From positions 1,023,001 through 1,087,000 of the forward strand of contig NZ_CP094351.1 in NCBI RefSeq assembly GCF_022807995.1: 64,000 bases of DNA. Direction: 5' to 3'. This DNA is from Pseudomonas orientalis. Its GTDB lineage: Bacteria > Pseudomonadota > Gammaproteobacteria > Pseudomonadales > Pseudomonadaceae. A program made the translations under genes and the position numbers. The notes beneath the pieces were generated by a model that searched no databases, had not been told where the DNA came from, and was given only the letters and a program-made list of their open reading frames with translations. Positions 1-13,218 of this stretch are shown piece by piece (the stretch's first letter is position 1; each line of letters opens with the position of its first letter).

Positions 1-504
1 GCCGGGTATCACATCAAGCATTCCGGCCAGCTTGAACACCGCCACCATCGCGCCCAGCAGGCACACCTCCAGCATGCTCCAGGGCCTGAGTGCTTCCAGC
101 CAGCGCATGCACAGCTTGAAGGCCGGCGAGCGCCTGCCGGTAAGGGCGAAACTCAATACCCAGATCAGCAGCAGCAACTGGAATACCGGCGCGATGATGA
201 TGGAAATCGCCGCCACCAGGGCGATAAACGTGATCGGCCCCAGACTCAGCGCAACCACCGAATCCCACAGGGTCGCGCTATTCTTCAAGCCTTGCAGGCT
301 GATGCTCATCACCGGATAGAAATTGGCGAACGCCCACAGCACTGCCGCGGTGACCGTCAACGCAAGGCGCTGTTGCACCGACAGGCCGTTATAGCGCTGC
401 AGTACCCCGTCGCAGCGTAGGCACAGGGCTTTTTGATGCCGGGCGAGCGTGACTTTCTGGTACACGCAGTCGCAGTGCTCGCAGATGACCTGTTGGGTTG
501 CCAT
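1..504 (-). CDS. pqiA: Paraquat-inducible protein A family membrane protein (3' part outside window)
   Basis: The first 168 codons read without a stop from ATG at 504 to the window edge, so the protein is cut by the window and not broken. The start shows a CEHCD zinc-type motif and a second CLRCD pair (residues about 8-44), then hydrophobic segments around residues 60-80 and 95-125, and a WSMLEVCLLGAMVAVFKLA stretch. That order of cysteine pairs plus membrane helices with the W-x-MLEV signature is typical of PqiA, an inner membrane partner of MCE-type (PqiB) lipid transport proteins. Any PqiB gene would lie to the left, outside the window. Family assignment is firm; the exact paralogue is not. 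Confidence 0.85.
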   Translation of the reverse strand, partial: MATQQVICEHCDCVYQKVTLARHQKALCLRCDGVLQRYNGLSVQQRLALTVTAAVLWAFANFYPVMSISLQGLKNSATLWDSVVALSLGPITFIALVAAISIIIAPVFQLLLLIWVLSFALTGRRSPAFKLCMRWLEALRPWSMLEVCLLGAMVAVFKLAGMLDVIPG

Positions 505-777
505 ACGTGTTGCTCCGGATACAAATGACTGCGGTGTGGATCATCGCCGTGGGCTGAGTTCGGGTAGCTTAGCAGCCCGAAGGCTCGATTATCCTTTTGT
601 GCGTATCTGATGCTGCGGGCGGGCGCTGTCCCTCCTACACTTGAATCTCCATGGCCTGGATGAATCCGGTTTGCACCGCTCTCACGGAATTTTTACCGCT
701 TGTCGTGTTCCAAACCCGGCACAGGTCCGTTGCCCATGTCCTCTGCATCACAGAATGCAAAAGTAGGAGCTTCCTTC

Positions 778-1548
778 ATGTTCACTCCGCGTCGTCTGCT
801 TGTTGTTGCTACCGCCGTAGCCCTGTTGTCCGGCTGCGCTTCACCTAATCCGTATGATGGCAGCCAGGGACAGGCCGGCAATGGTTCCGAAAGCGGCATG
901 AGCAAGACCGCCAAGTACGGCGGCCTCGGCGCGCTGGCCGGGGCATTGGCCGGTGCAGCCATCGATCATAACAACCGTGGCAAGGGCGCGCTGATTGGCG
1001 CAGTGGTTGCCGGTGCCGGCGCTGCCGGCTATGGCTACTACGCCGACCAGCAAGAGAAAAAGCTGCGCGAAAGCATGGCCAATACCGGGGTTGAAGTGCA
1101 GCGCCAGGGTGACCAGATCAAGTTGATCATGCCCGGCAATATCACCTTCGCTACCAACTCCGACGCCATCTCCAGCAGCTTCTACCAGCCGCTGAACAAC
1201 CTGGCCAGCTCCCTCAAGCAGTTCAACCAGAACACCATCCAGATCGTTGGCTACACCGACAGCACCGGCAGCCGTCAGTTGAACATGGACCTGTCCCAGC
1301 GCCGTGCGCAGAGCGTGGCCAACTACCTGACCTCCCAGGGCGTCAGTGCCGCCAACCTGAGCGCCCGTGGTGCCGGCCCGGATAATCCGATTGCCAGTAA
1401 CGCCGACGTCAATGGCCGTGCCCAGAACCGTCGCGTAGAAGTGAACCTTGGCCCGATCCCCGGCCAGCAGTACGGCCAGCCGGGCCAGCAGCCAGCGCCG
1501 CAGCAGAACAACCAGTTCCAGGGCAACCCGTACTCGCAATACCAGTAA
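778..1548 (+). CDS. OmpA-family lipoprotein with glycine zipper (YiaD-like)
   Basis: The 256-residue product starts at ATG 778, which has an AGGAG ribosome site about 10 bases upstream; an upstream in-frame ATG at 700 lacks this and would bury the signal peptide. Residues 1-20 form a lipoprotein signal ending in LLSGC, so Cys20 should be lipidated. A Gly/Ala zipper (about residues 44-82, GGLGALAGALAGAA) may insert in or lie on the outer membrane. Residues about 115-225 are an OmpA C-terminal peptidoglycan-binding domain (ITFATNSDAI, GYTDSTGS, QNRRVEV). The tail is Gln/Pro rich. It probably tethers the outer membrane to peptidoglycan. It is a single-gene unit with its own terminator. Confidence 0.88.
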   Translation: MFTPRRLLVVATAVALLSGCASPNPYDGSQGQAGNGSESGMSKTAKYGGLGALAGALAGAAIDHNNRGKGALIGAVVAGAGAAGYGYYADQQEKKLRESMANTGVEVQRQGDQIKLIMPGNITFATNSDAISSSFYQPLNNLASSLKQFNQNTIQIVGYTDSTGSRQLNMDLSQRRAQSVANYLTSQGVSAANLSARGAGPDNPIASNADVNGRAQNRRVEVNLGPIPGQQYGQPGQQPAPQQNNQFQGNPYSQYQ

Positions 1549-1560
1549 ACAACTGCTGCA

Positions 1561-1601
1561 AAAAAGGGCGCCGTGCATTGACTGCACGGCGCCCTTTTTT
1601 T
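1561..1601 (+). terminator. Rho-independent terminator after the OmpA-like lipoprotein
   Basis: A perfect 12-bp stem (GGGCGCCGTGCA at 1566-1577 and its complement at 1583-1594, five-base loop) is followed by seven T. Five A precede the stem, so it may also work on the minus strand for dolP transcripts, which end at 1628. Confidence 0.93.
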
Positions 1602-1627
1602 GTGGGTGTGGCTAGACGCTGGTTACA

Positions 1628-3262
<1,635 letters not shown>

Positions 3263-3263
<1 letters not shown>

Positions 3264-5074
3264 CAGCGCGGGGTGTCCGGCAGGCGCTGGATCTCGCCGC
3301 CGACAAACTTGGCCCATGGCATCTGGCGATCAACGCGCTGATTGGCACTGATGCCCAGGTTGCCGGAGAGACCGTCGACTCGGGTGTCCGGCAGTGCCTT
3401 GAGCTGGCCCAGGCGTGGCGCCAGGCGATACGCATCGACGCCCATCGCATAGAGACGGCCCAGGCTGCCATTGGCTTGCGGCCATTGTGCGGCAACCTGA
3501 TTGCGCAGCGGGTCGGTAGTGTTGAGCAACCAGGGGGTTTCGCAGAACATCACGTTGGTCATGTCCAGGTACTGGTTGCGGTCGCCGCTGGCGCTGAATA
3601 CATGGGAAGTCGCATAGACCGGCACATCACCGGCGTATTGGAAGTTCAGGGTCGGCTTGATTTGCTGGGCCAGTTGCGGGGTGACGGCCAGGAAGATGAA
3701 CTCGATGTCCTGGCGACGCGACGGCTGGGCGGCAACGTCAGTGCCGACGGTGTTTTGCAGGCTCTTGGCGCGACCTTCGCTTTTGCGCAACTGGAACAGG
3801 TCGGCGATCTGCTGGGCCAGTGCCACCGGCTGATCGACATACTCGACGCCCATGACGGTGCCGCCATTGGCTTCCCAATCCTGACGGAACGCTTTGTAGA
3901 CACGCTCGCCCCATTCGCCACGGGGCACCATGGCGGCGGCGCGATGCAGGCCGTCGGCACGGGCGCGGCGCGACACTTCGCGGGCTTCGTCTTCAGCGGC
4001 CAGGCCGAACTGGAACAGTTGCGCCGGGCCTTGATCGGTTTCGCTGTAGTTCAGCGCCAGGGTGGTGATCGGCAACTGCGGGCGAGCACTGAGCTGTTTG
4101 ACCAGCGGCTTTTCCAGCGGACCGACTACCAGTTGCACGCCGGCGGCCTGGGCCTTGGCGTAGAAGTCGTCGATGGAAGTCAGGCGCGAGCTGTCGTAAA
4201 ACTCAATCACGGGCGGCTTCTGCCCGGCCTGTTCGGCCTGATAGTGAGCGGCCATGAAGCCTTCACGCAAGGCCTTGCCGACTGACGCCAGGGCACCTTC
4301 CTGCGGCAGCAACAGGGCGATTTTGTTCAATGGCTGGCTGGCCAGTTCCTTGAGCTTGGTCAACGGCGTCGGCAATTGCACGGCGGCCGGATGACCGGGG
4401 TTGCGCGCGCGCCAGGTGTCGATGGCTGCTTGCTGCTGCTCCAGCGTGCCGGCGCCCTTGACCGCCTGGGCCAGGGTGATCCAGCCGTCCAGTGTCGGGT
4501 TGCCGGTGGCTTGCAACTGCTCGGCCGGCAGTGCGGCAATCAATGCCCAGATTGCTTCATGGTTGCTGTTGGCCGCATCGCCGCTGAGCAGAGATGCCAT
4601 GGCGACACGCTCGCGCGCTGCGGCCAGGGTCTGGCCGTCGGCTTCATAAGCGCGGGCATGCACGGTGCCGGTGCGCACCTGCTGATCGGCGGGCAGCTCC
4701 TTGAGGCTTTGCAGGCTGGGATGGTCCAGCGCCGTCAATGCCGCCTTGGGCTGGTTGCGGGTCATCGCCAGTTCGGCGGCCAGCGTGCTGGCAAATATCT
4801 GCGCGGCCGGCTTCAGAACAGTCAGGGGCACCTGGGCAAGGATCTGCGAGGAGCGGCCAGGGTTGTTCTGCCGGAAGGCCAGGTCAGCCGCGCTCAGGCG
4901 CAGCAACGCAGCCTTTTCCGGCGTGCTGGCGGAGGTGGCCTGTTCGAGCAGTTGCTCGATACTGGCATCCGGGGTGCGTGGAAGGTCGCCAAGACTCGAG
5001 GAGGGCGAGCTGGCGCAAGCGGCCAGCAAGGCAGCGAGGCAGAGGGCGGAGAGCAGCCGCAGGCAAGCGATCAT
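3263..5074 (-). CDS. lpoA: Penicillin-binding protein activator LpoA (LppC family lipoprotein)
   Basis: The 603-residue product starts at ATG 5074 (MIACLRLLSALC), eight codons inside the longest reading frame, which gives a normal lipoprotein signal with lipobox LAAC (Cys20). The N-terminal part (to about 240) is helical and TPR-like; the C-terminal part (about 250-600) is a type I periplasmic-binding-protein fold (KIALLLPQEGALASVGKALREG, YDSSR, VVGPLEKPLVKQL). LpoA is an outer membrane lipoprotein that reaches through peptidoglycan to stimulate PBP1a. It heads the minus-strand operon lpoA-yraN-diaA-dolP and is divergent from rsmI, with about 210 bases between them for both promoters. Confidence 0.92.
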
Positions 5075-5283
5075 GTAAGTGTTCCTGATACCGATCAAAT
5101 TAGCGTGGAAGTGTACCCAAGCACTGGCCCAGGCGCGATGTTCGTGGCGTGAAACCGTGGATTTAGGTCGTGCAATTGTTGCGACTTGCTAACAGTGGCT
5201 GAAACGACATCTGCCGTGACGGCATATTTTCAGCGCGTCGACGCGCTACAATGTGGCCTTTGCCAATCATCGAGGTGTGCGTT

Positions 5284-6156
5284 TTGACTGCTCCAGGTCC
5301 TTTGAATTCCACTGCAGGCTCGCTTTTTGTCGTGGCGACGCCCATTGGCAACCTGGACGACATCAGCGCCCGGGCCTTGAAGGTGCTGCGCGAGGTTAAA
5401 TTGATCGCGGCGGAAGACACACGGCACTCCCAACGGTTGATGCAGCATTTTGGAATCAGCACGCCACTGGCGGCGTGCCATGAGCACAATGAACGTGAGG
5501 AGGGCAGCCGTTTTATCACCCGCTTGCTGGCGGGTGATGATGTTGCGCTGATCTCCGATGCGGGCACGCCGTTGATTTCCGATCCTGGGTACCATCTGGT
5601 CCGCCAGGCGCGCGCCGCTGGTATCAATGTAGTGCCTGTTCCGGGAGCGTGCGCGCTGATCGCCGCATTATCTGCAGCCGGCTTGCCGTCGGACCGTTTT
5701 ATATTCGAAGGCTTCCTGCCCGCCAAGACAGTAGGGCGTCGCGCCCGTCTTCAGGCGCTGAAGGAAGAGCCGCGCACCCTGATTTTCTACGAGGCGCCGC
5801 ACCGCATCCTGGAATGCCTGCAGGATATGGAACTGGTATTCGGCGGCGAGCGCCTGGCGCTGCTGGCGCGAGAGTTGACCAAGACCTTTGAAACCCTCAA
5901 GGGCTTGCCCCTGGAAGAACTGCGTGGGTTTGTCGAAGGCGACAGCAATCAGCAGCGTGGCGAGTGCGTGGTGCTGGTGGCCGGCTGGACGGCGCCTGAG
6001 AGTGAGGACGCGGTGGGTAGCGAGGCCATGCGCATCCTCGATCTGCTGCTCAAGGAAATGCCGCTCAAACGCGCTGCTGCCCTCGCGGCGGAAATTACCG
6101 GTCTGCGCAAGAATGTGTTGTATCAGGCCGCGCTCGATAAACAGAAAGCCGAATAG
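5284..6156 (+). CDS. rsmI: 16S rRNA 2'-O-ribose C1402 methyltransferase
   Basis: The product is 290 residues from a TTG start at 5284 (MTAPGPLNSTAGSLF...). A GAGGTG ribosome site lies 7 bases before it, whereas the ATG at 5251 has no such site and sits in a TACAAT sequence that looks like a -10 box. The SAM-binding tetrapyrrole-methylase fold shows LFVVATPIGNLDD, the AEDTRHS motif, ALISDAGTPLISDPG and the VPVPGACALIAALSAAGLP motif. The C-terminal helical part (KRAAALAAEITGLRKN) is typical of RsmI. It modifies the ribosomal decoding centre. It is monocistronic and followed by rnpB. Confidence 0.94.
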   Translation: MTAPGPLNSTAGSLFVVATPIGNLDDISARALKVLREVKLIAAEDTRHSQRLMQHFGISTPLAACHEHNEREEGSRFITRLLAGDDVALISDAGTPLISDPGYHLVRQARAAGINVVPVPGACALIAALSAAGLPSDRFIFEGFLPAKTVGRRARLQALKEEPRTLIFYEAPHRILECLQDMELVFGGERLALLARELTKTFETLKGLPLEELRGFVEGDSNQQRGECVVLVAGWTAPESEDAVGSEAMRILDLLLKEMPLKRAAALAAEITGLRKNVLYQAALDKQKAE

Positions 6157-6250
6157 TTCCGGGGCCACGCCGGTGTTTCGTCCGAACGTGGTGGCAATGC
6201 TGCACTTTTAATACTTGTCCTGAAGCCGTCGTGCCGTTAACCTGCGCGGC

Positions 6251-6606
6251 GGAGAGTCGATTGGACAGTCGCTGCCCTCTATGAAAATTAGGGGGGGGAG
6301 GAAAGTCCGGGCTCCATAGGGCGAAGTGCCAGGTAATGCCTGGGAGGCGTGAGCCTACGGAAAGTGCCACAGAAAATAACCGCCTAAGCACTTCGGTGCC
6401 GGTAAGGGTGAAAAGGTGCGGTAAGAGCGCACCGCACGACTGGCAACAGTTCGTGGCTAGGTAAACCCCACTTGGAGCAAGACCAAATAGGGTCCCAAGG
6501 CGTGGCCCGCGCTGGGACCGGGTAGGTTGCTAAAGATGTCCAGTGATGGCCATCGTAGACGAATGACTGTTCAAGACAGAACCCGGCTTACAGATCGACT
6601 CTCCAC
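6251..6606 (+). ncRNA. rnpB: RNase P RNA (M1 RNA)
   Basis: This is the catalytic RNA that matures tRNA 5' ends. Conserved A-type elements are present: the P4 5' strand GAGGAAAGTCCGGGCTCC at 6298-6315, the ACAGAAA block near 6370, GACCGGGTAGGTTGC around 6516-6530 and the P4 3' region AACCCGGCTTACAGATC near 6580-6596. The ends pair perfectly (GGAGAGTCGAT at 6251-6261 with 6594-6604), forming helix P1. A T-run (about 6607-6612) follows, which may serve as the terminator. Exact ends are within a few bases. A run of nine G near 6290 is part of the molecule. Confidence 0.96.
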
Positions 6607-6856
6607 CTTTTTTCCTTTTGTCCGAATCTCGGGCAGAAACCGGTAGTAACGCAAGAATCCCTCCCTGCCAAATCATTGGCAGATGCGTCTTCGTAATACC
6701 AAAAAAATCTTACTCTTAATAAATTACTTTAACTTTGAGCCTCAGCTCTTTGAGTTTTTTGCGCTTGTTGAGTCAAAAACAACGCCGAAGTCGGGTTTCT
6801 CCTCTCTTTACGCTCGTAAATCTCCGTTCTGTAAGGCTTTTCCTTGTATCCGCGCC

Positions 6857-6886
6857 TTGACGGTGTGGTGGGCGCATTCCTATAGT
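6857..6886 (+). promoter_or_regulatory. Sigma70-type promoter of the mraZ (dcw) operon
   Basis: TTGACG at 6857-6862 and TATAGT at 6881-6886 are separated by 18 bases, close to consensus. The expected transcript start is near 6893, where the phased repeats begin, so a protein bound there would block initiation. The mraZ start is 74 bases downstream of the -10 box. Confidence 0.75.
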
Positions 6887-6892
6887 GTGCGC

Positions 6893-6919
6893 AAGTGGCG
6901 GAAAGTGGCACAAAGTGGG
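6893..6919 (+). promoter_or_regulatory. Probable MraZ operator: three AAGTGG repeats with 10-bp period
   Basis: AAGTGG occurs at 6893, 6903 and 6913, exactly 10 bp apart, i.e. on one face of the helix. MraZ binds tandem GTGG-containing repeats with about 10-bp spacing just upstream of its own gene in several bacteria, so this is the expected autorepression site. It covers the predicted transcript start of the promoter at 6857-6886. Confidence 0.85.
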
Positions 6920-6960
6920 TTTTTTGAACGTAAAACGCTAAAATTTGGAGAAACGCATCT

Positions 6961-7416
6961 GTGTTTCGCGGAGCTAACGCTATCAGTCTCGATGCAAAAG
7001 GCCGTCTCGCCATGCCGAGCCGGTATCGTGACGAGCTCATTTCGCGAAGTTCGGGGCAGTTAATCATCACGATTGACGCTGTTGATCCTTGTTTGTGTGT
7101 TTACCCCCTCGATGAGTGGGAGTTGATTGAAACCAAGTTGCGCGCGCTGCCTTCATTGCGTGAAGAAAACCGCCGCCTCCAGCGTTTGCTGATCGGTAAT
7201 GCCGTCGACCTTGAGCTCGATGGCAGCGGTCGTTTCCTGGTGCCTCCGCGTTTGCGCGAATACGCCCGGCTCGACAAGCGCGCCATGCTGGTAGGCCAGC
7301 TGAACAAGTTCCAATTGTGGGACGAAGATGCCTGGGATGCTGTTTCTGCAGCTGACCTGGCTGCTATTCAACAACCGGGCGCCATGCCTGATGAACTGCG
7401 TGATTTGATCCTGTGA
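6961..7416 (+). CDS. mraZ: Transcriptional regulator MraZ
   Basis: The 151-residue product starts with GTG ([20 protein letters not shown]) and has two AbrB-like SpoVT halves (about 5-50 and 75-120), the second with [17 protein letters not shown]. The DxKGR and DxxGR loops expected in both halves are present. MraZ forms ring oligomers that bind repeats before the operon and represses it. It is first in the cluster; its stop overlaps the GTG of rsmH by four bases. GTG as start may limit its level relative to the other products. Confidence 0.96.
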   Translation: MFRGANAISLDAKGRLAMPSRYRDELISRSSGQLIITIDAVDPCLCVYPLDEWELIETKLRALPSLREENRRLQRLLIGNAVDLELDGSGRFLVPPRLREYARLDKRAMLVGQLNKFQLWDEDAWDAVSAADLAAIQQPGAMPDELRDLIL

Positions 7417-8356
7417 CTATTGATAGCGGCTTTAACCACATCACCGTACTGCTTGACGAAGCCGTTGAGGCTCTCGCCGTACGCGCGGATGGCTGCTATC
7501 TGGATGGCACCTTCGGCAGGGGCGGGCACAGCCGGTTGATACTCAGCCAGCTCGGGCCCAACGGTAAACTCCTCGGGTTCGACAAAGACCCTCAAGCGAT
7601 TGCCACCGGGCAAGCGCTAGCGGCCGAAGACGGCCGCTTTGTCGTTGTGCAGCGCAGCTTTGCCGAGCTGGGCGCCGAAGTCGCCGAGCGCGGCATGGCA
7701 GGCAAGGTGGCCGGGGTTCTGCTCGACCTGGGCGTGTCTTCGCCGCAGCTCGATGACCCGGAGCGCGGCTTCAGCTTCATGAACGACGGCCCCCTCGACA
7801 TGCGCATGGACCCGACGCGTGGCGTCAGCGCCGCGCAGTTCATTGCCACCGCGCCCGTGGAAGAAATCGCCCGGGTATTCAAGGAATACGGTGAAGAGCG
7901 CTTTGCCGGCCGCATGGCCCGCGCTGTCGTCGAGCGCCGTGAGATCCAGCCGTTCGAACGCACCGCTGACCTGGCCGAAGTGCTGAAGGTTGCCAACCCG
8001 GCCTGGGAAAAGGGCAAGAACCCGGCAACCCGTGCGTTCCAGGGCTTGCGCATTCACGTCAATAACGAATTGGGCGATCTGGAGGCCGGCCTCGAGGCTG
8101 CCCTCGAGGCGCTGGAAGTGGGGGGGCGCCTGGTGGTGATCAGTTTCCATTCCCTGGAAGACCGCATCGTCAAACTGTTTATGCGTCGTCTGGTCAAGGG
8201 CGAGTCCGACAACCTGCCGCGCAACCTGCCGGTGCGTTTCGAAGCGTTTGTGCCGAAAATCAAAATCCATGGCAAGGCGCAGTTCGCCTCCGAAGCCGAA
8301 CTCAAGGCCAATCCACGTTCCCGTAGCGCCGTCATGCGCGTCGCGGAGAAGTTGCG

Positions 8357-8360
<4 letters not shown>
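7413..8360 (+). CDS. rsmH: 16S rRNA (cytosine-1402-N4)-methyltransferase
   Basis: The 315-residue product starts with GTG overlapping the mraZ stop. It has the SAM-binding motif [15 protein letters not shown] (about 30-44), [26 protein letters not shown] (about 107-124) and the C-terminal [13 protein letters not shown] motif. It methylates C1402, the same nucleotide whose ribose is methylated by RsmI, whose gene lies 1.3 kb upstream. The coupling to mraZ and ftsL by 4-base overlaps is the standard dcw arrangement. Confidence 0.96.
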
Positions 8361-10391
<2,031 letters not shown>

Positions 10392-10392
<1 letters not shown>

Positions 10393-11855
10393 TGTCTCTT
10401 AGCCTGAACAAGATTTTTGCCCACGCCGGCCGCGATCTGTTGATCCGCGAGTTGAGCCTGGACAGCCGCACGGTACGCGCCGGTGACCTGTTCCTGGCGG
10501 TGCCCGGTGGCAAATTCGATGGCCGTGCGCATATCGCCGACGCCCTGCAGCGTGGCGCCGCCGCCGTGGCCTATGAAGTGGACGGCGCCACCGTGCTGCC
10601 GATCACCGATGTGCCATTGATTCCGGTGAAGAGCCTGGCCGCGCAGTTGTCCGACATTGCCGGGCGCTTCTATGGCGAGCCGAGCCGCCACCTCAACCTG
10701 GTGGGCGTGACCGGCACCAACGGCAAGACCAGCGTGACTCAGCTGGTCGCCCAGGCGCTGGACCTGCTGGGTCAGCATTGTGGCATCGTCGGTACCCTGG
10801 GCACCGGTTTTTACGGTGCGCTGCAAAGCGGCCTGCACACCACGCCGAACCCGATTGCCGTGCAAGCGACCCTGGCCGACCTGAAAAAGGCAGGCGCCAG
10901 GGCGGTTGCGATGGAGGTCTCGTCCCATGGTCTGGACCAGGGTCGCGTCACGGCGTTGGCGTTTGATGTGGCGGTGATGACCAACTTGTCCCGGGATCAT
11001 CTGGATTACCACGGCACCATGGAGGCGTACGCCGCCGCCAAGGCCAGGTTGTTCGCCTGGAATGACCTGAAGTGCCGGGTGGTCAACCTCGACGACGCGT
11101 TCGGCCGCCAGTTGGCCGCCGAAGACAGCGAGGCGCGCTTGATCAGCTACAGCCTGGAAGATTCCAGCGCCTACCTGTATTGCCGTGAGGCCCATTTCAA
11201 TGACGAAGGCGTGCGCGCTACGTTGGTCACGCCTCAGGGCGAACACCATGTGCGCAGCACCTTGCTTGGTCGCTTCAACCTGAGCAATGTCCTCGCCGCT
11301 ATCGGCGCGCTGCTCGGTCTGGATTACGCCCTCGACGAAATCCTCAAGGTGCTACCGAAGCTCCAAGGCCCGGCCGGTCGCATGCAGCGCCTGGGTGGCG
11401 GCACGCAACCGTTGGTGGTGGTCGACTACGCCCACACCCCTGATGCACTGGAAAAAGTCCTGCTGGCGCTGCGCCCGCATGCCAAGGGCAAGCTGTTGTG
11501 CCTGTTCGGCTGCGGCGGCGACCGCGATCGCGGCAAGCGTCCGTTGATGGCCGAGATTGTCGAGCGCCTGGCTGACGGCGTGCTGGTGACCGACGATAAT
11601 CCGCGCAGCGAAGACCCCGGCCGGATTTTCGACGATATCCGCGAAGGCTTCAAAGACACCGGCAACGTCACCTTCGTGCCCGGTCGCGGCGCAGCCATCG
11701 CTCAATTGATCGCCGGCGCCAGCGCGGATGACGTAGTGGTACTGGCCGGCAAAGGGCATGAGGACTACCAGGAAATCAATGGCGAGCGCCATGCCTTTTC
11801 CGATCTGGTCGAGGCCGATCGCGCCTTGACTGCCTGGGAGGCCGCCCATGCTTAA
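10392..11855 (+). CDS. murE: UDP-MurNAc-L-Ala-D-Glu:meso-DAP ligase
   Basis: The 487-residue Mur ligase has the ATP loop GVTGTNGKTS (105-114), the central ligase domain with the HLDYHGTMEAYAAAK carbamylated-Lys region, and DNPR at 402-405. DNPR is the signature of enzymes that add meso-diaminopimelate and not lysine. It acts in the cytoplasm between MurD and MurF in pentapeptide assembly. It shares one base with ftsI and overlaps murF by eight bases. Confidence 0.96.
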
Positions 11856-13218
11856 GGCGATGACATTCAGCCAGCTGACCCAGGCCTTGTCGGCCCGCGT
11901 GCTGTCCAGCGATTGCACGTTCGATGGCGTCAGTATCGACAGCCGTAATATCAAGCCCGGCCAGTTGTTCGTCGCCCTCGCAGGCCCGCGTTTCGATGGT
12001 CACGACTACCTTGATGAGGTCGCCGCCAAAGGCGCCGTGGGTGCCCTGGTGCAGCGTGAAGTGGCGCACGCCACCTTGCCGCAGTTGCTGGTTGCCGACA
12101 CCCGCCTGGCCCTGGGTCAACTGGGCGCGCTGAACCGCGCCGCCTTCGACAAGCCGGTAGCCGCCGTCACCGGCTCCAGTGGCAAGACCACCGTCAAAGA
12201 GCTGTTGGCCGGTGTATTGCGCACGCGTGGGCCGGTGCTCGCCACCCGTGGCAACCTGAACAATGATTTCGGCGCACCGCTGACCCTGCTCGAGCTGGCC
12301 CCGGAACACACGGCGGCGGTGATCGAGCTGGGCGCATCACGCATCGGCGAGATTGCCTACACCGTGGCGCTGACCAAGCCTCACGTCGCGATTATCAACA
12401 ACGCCGGTACCGCCCATGTCGGTGAGTTCGGCGGCCCGGAAAAAATCGTGGAAGCCAAGGGTGAAATCCTTGAGGGCCTCGGCGCCTCGGGCAGCGCTGT
12501 ACTGAACCTGGATGACAAGGCGTTCGAAACCTGGCGTGCACGTGCCGCCGGTCGCAAGGTGCTGACGTTTGCGGTGCTGAACGCTGCGGCCGATTTCCAC
12601 GCCTCGAACATTACCGTCGATGCGCGGGGCTGCCCGTCCTTTACCTTGCATACCCCGCAGGGCAATGAGCATGTGCAACTGAACCTGCTGGGCAACCATA
12701 ACGTCGCCAACGCCCTGGCCGCCGCCGCCGCCGCTCACGCCCTGGGTGTTTCGCTGTTCGGCATCGCCACGGGCCTGGGCGCGGTGCAGCCGGTCAAGGG
12801 CCGCACCGTGGCGCAATTGGCCAGTAACGGCATGCGCGTGATCGACGACACCTACAACGCCAACCCATCTTCCATCAATGCCGCCGTGGATCTGCTCAAA
12901 GGCTTTGAGGGCCGCAAGGTGCTGGTACTGGGCGATATCGGCGAATTGGGCGATTGGGCCGAGCAAGGCCACCGCGAGGTCGGCGCCTATGCCGCCGGTA
13001 AAGTCGACGCGCTCTACGCGGTCGGCCCGAACATGGCTCACGCGGTAGACGCCTTCGGTCCCGGCGCGCGCCATTTCGCGAGCCAGGCTGAATTGATCCA
13101 GGCGTTGGCTGCGGCCGAGCACGATAAACAGACAACCATTTTGATCAAGGGATCGCGCAGCGCGGTGATGGAAAACGTCGTCGCAGCCTTGTGTGGCTCA
13201 AGTACGGAGAAACATTAA
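11848..13218 (+). CDS. murF: UDP-MurNAc-tripeptide:D-Ala-D-Ala ligase
   Basis: The 456-residue Mur ligase has the ATP loop [14 protein letters not shown] (about 107-120), the [11 protein letters not shown] substrate region, and the C-terminal [10 protein letters not shown] motif (about 332-341) typical of MurF. It attaches D-Ala-D-Ala made by Ddl to complete UDP-MurNAc-pentapeptide. The start MLKAM at 11848 lies inside murE; the alternative MTFSQL is only four codons later. The stop TAA shares its last base with the mraY start. Confidence 0.95.
   Translation: MLKAMTFSQLTQALSARVLSSDCTFDGVSIDSRNIKPGQLFVALAGPRFDGHDYLDEVAAKGAVGALVQREVAHATLPQLLVADTRLALGQLGALNRAAFDKPVAAVTGSSGKTTVKELLAGVLRTRGPVLATRGNLNNDFGAPLTLLELAPEHTAAVIELGASRIGEIAYTVALTKPHVAIINNAGTAHVGEFGGPEKIVEAKGEILEGLGASGSAVLNLDDKAFETWRARAAGRKVLTFAVLNAAADFHASNITVDARGCPSFTLHTPQGNEHVQLNLLGNHNVANALAAAAAAHALGVSLFGIATGLGAVQPVKGRTVAQLASNGMRVIDDTYNANPSSINAAVDLLKGFEGRKVLVLGDIGELGDWAEQGHREVGAYAAGKVDALYAVGPNMAHAVDAFGPGARHFASQAELIQALAAAEHDKQTTILIKGSRSAVMENVVAALCGSSTEKH

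Larger units (their letters stand above)
6607..6960 (+). other. AT-rich leader region upstream of the dcw cluster
   Basis: No convincing gene lies in these 354 bases; a short open frame at 6683-7063 overlaps mraZ in another frame and has no ribosome site. The first 150 bases are clearly AT-richer than the flanks (AAAAAAATCTTACTCTTAAT near 6700), which fits an upstream promoter/regulator region. The distal part holds the promoter and the phased repeats listed separately. The mraZ ribosome site is the TTGGAG at 6945-6950. Confidence 0.7.

Noticed and set aside
651..848. Short frames upstream of the OmpA-like lipoprotein
   Set aside because: No ribosome site and they overlap the promoter region and the true signal peptide in other frames.
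6683..7063. Open frame of 126 codons overlapping the mraZ start
   Set aside because: Overlaps mraZ in another frame, spans the promoter and the operator repeats, and lacks a ribosome site.
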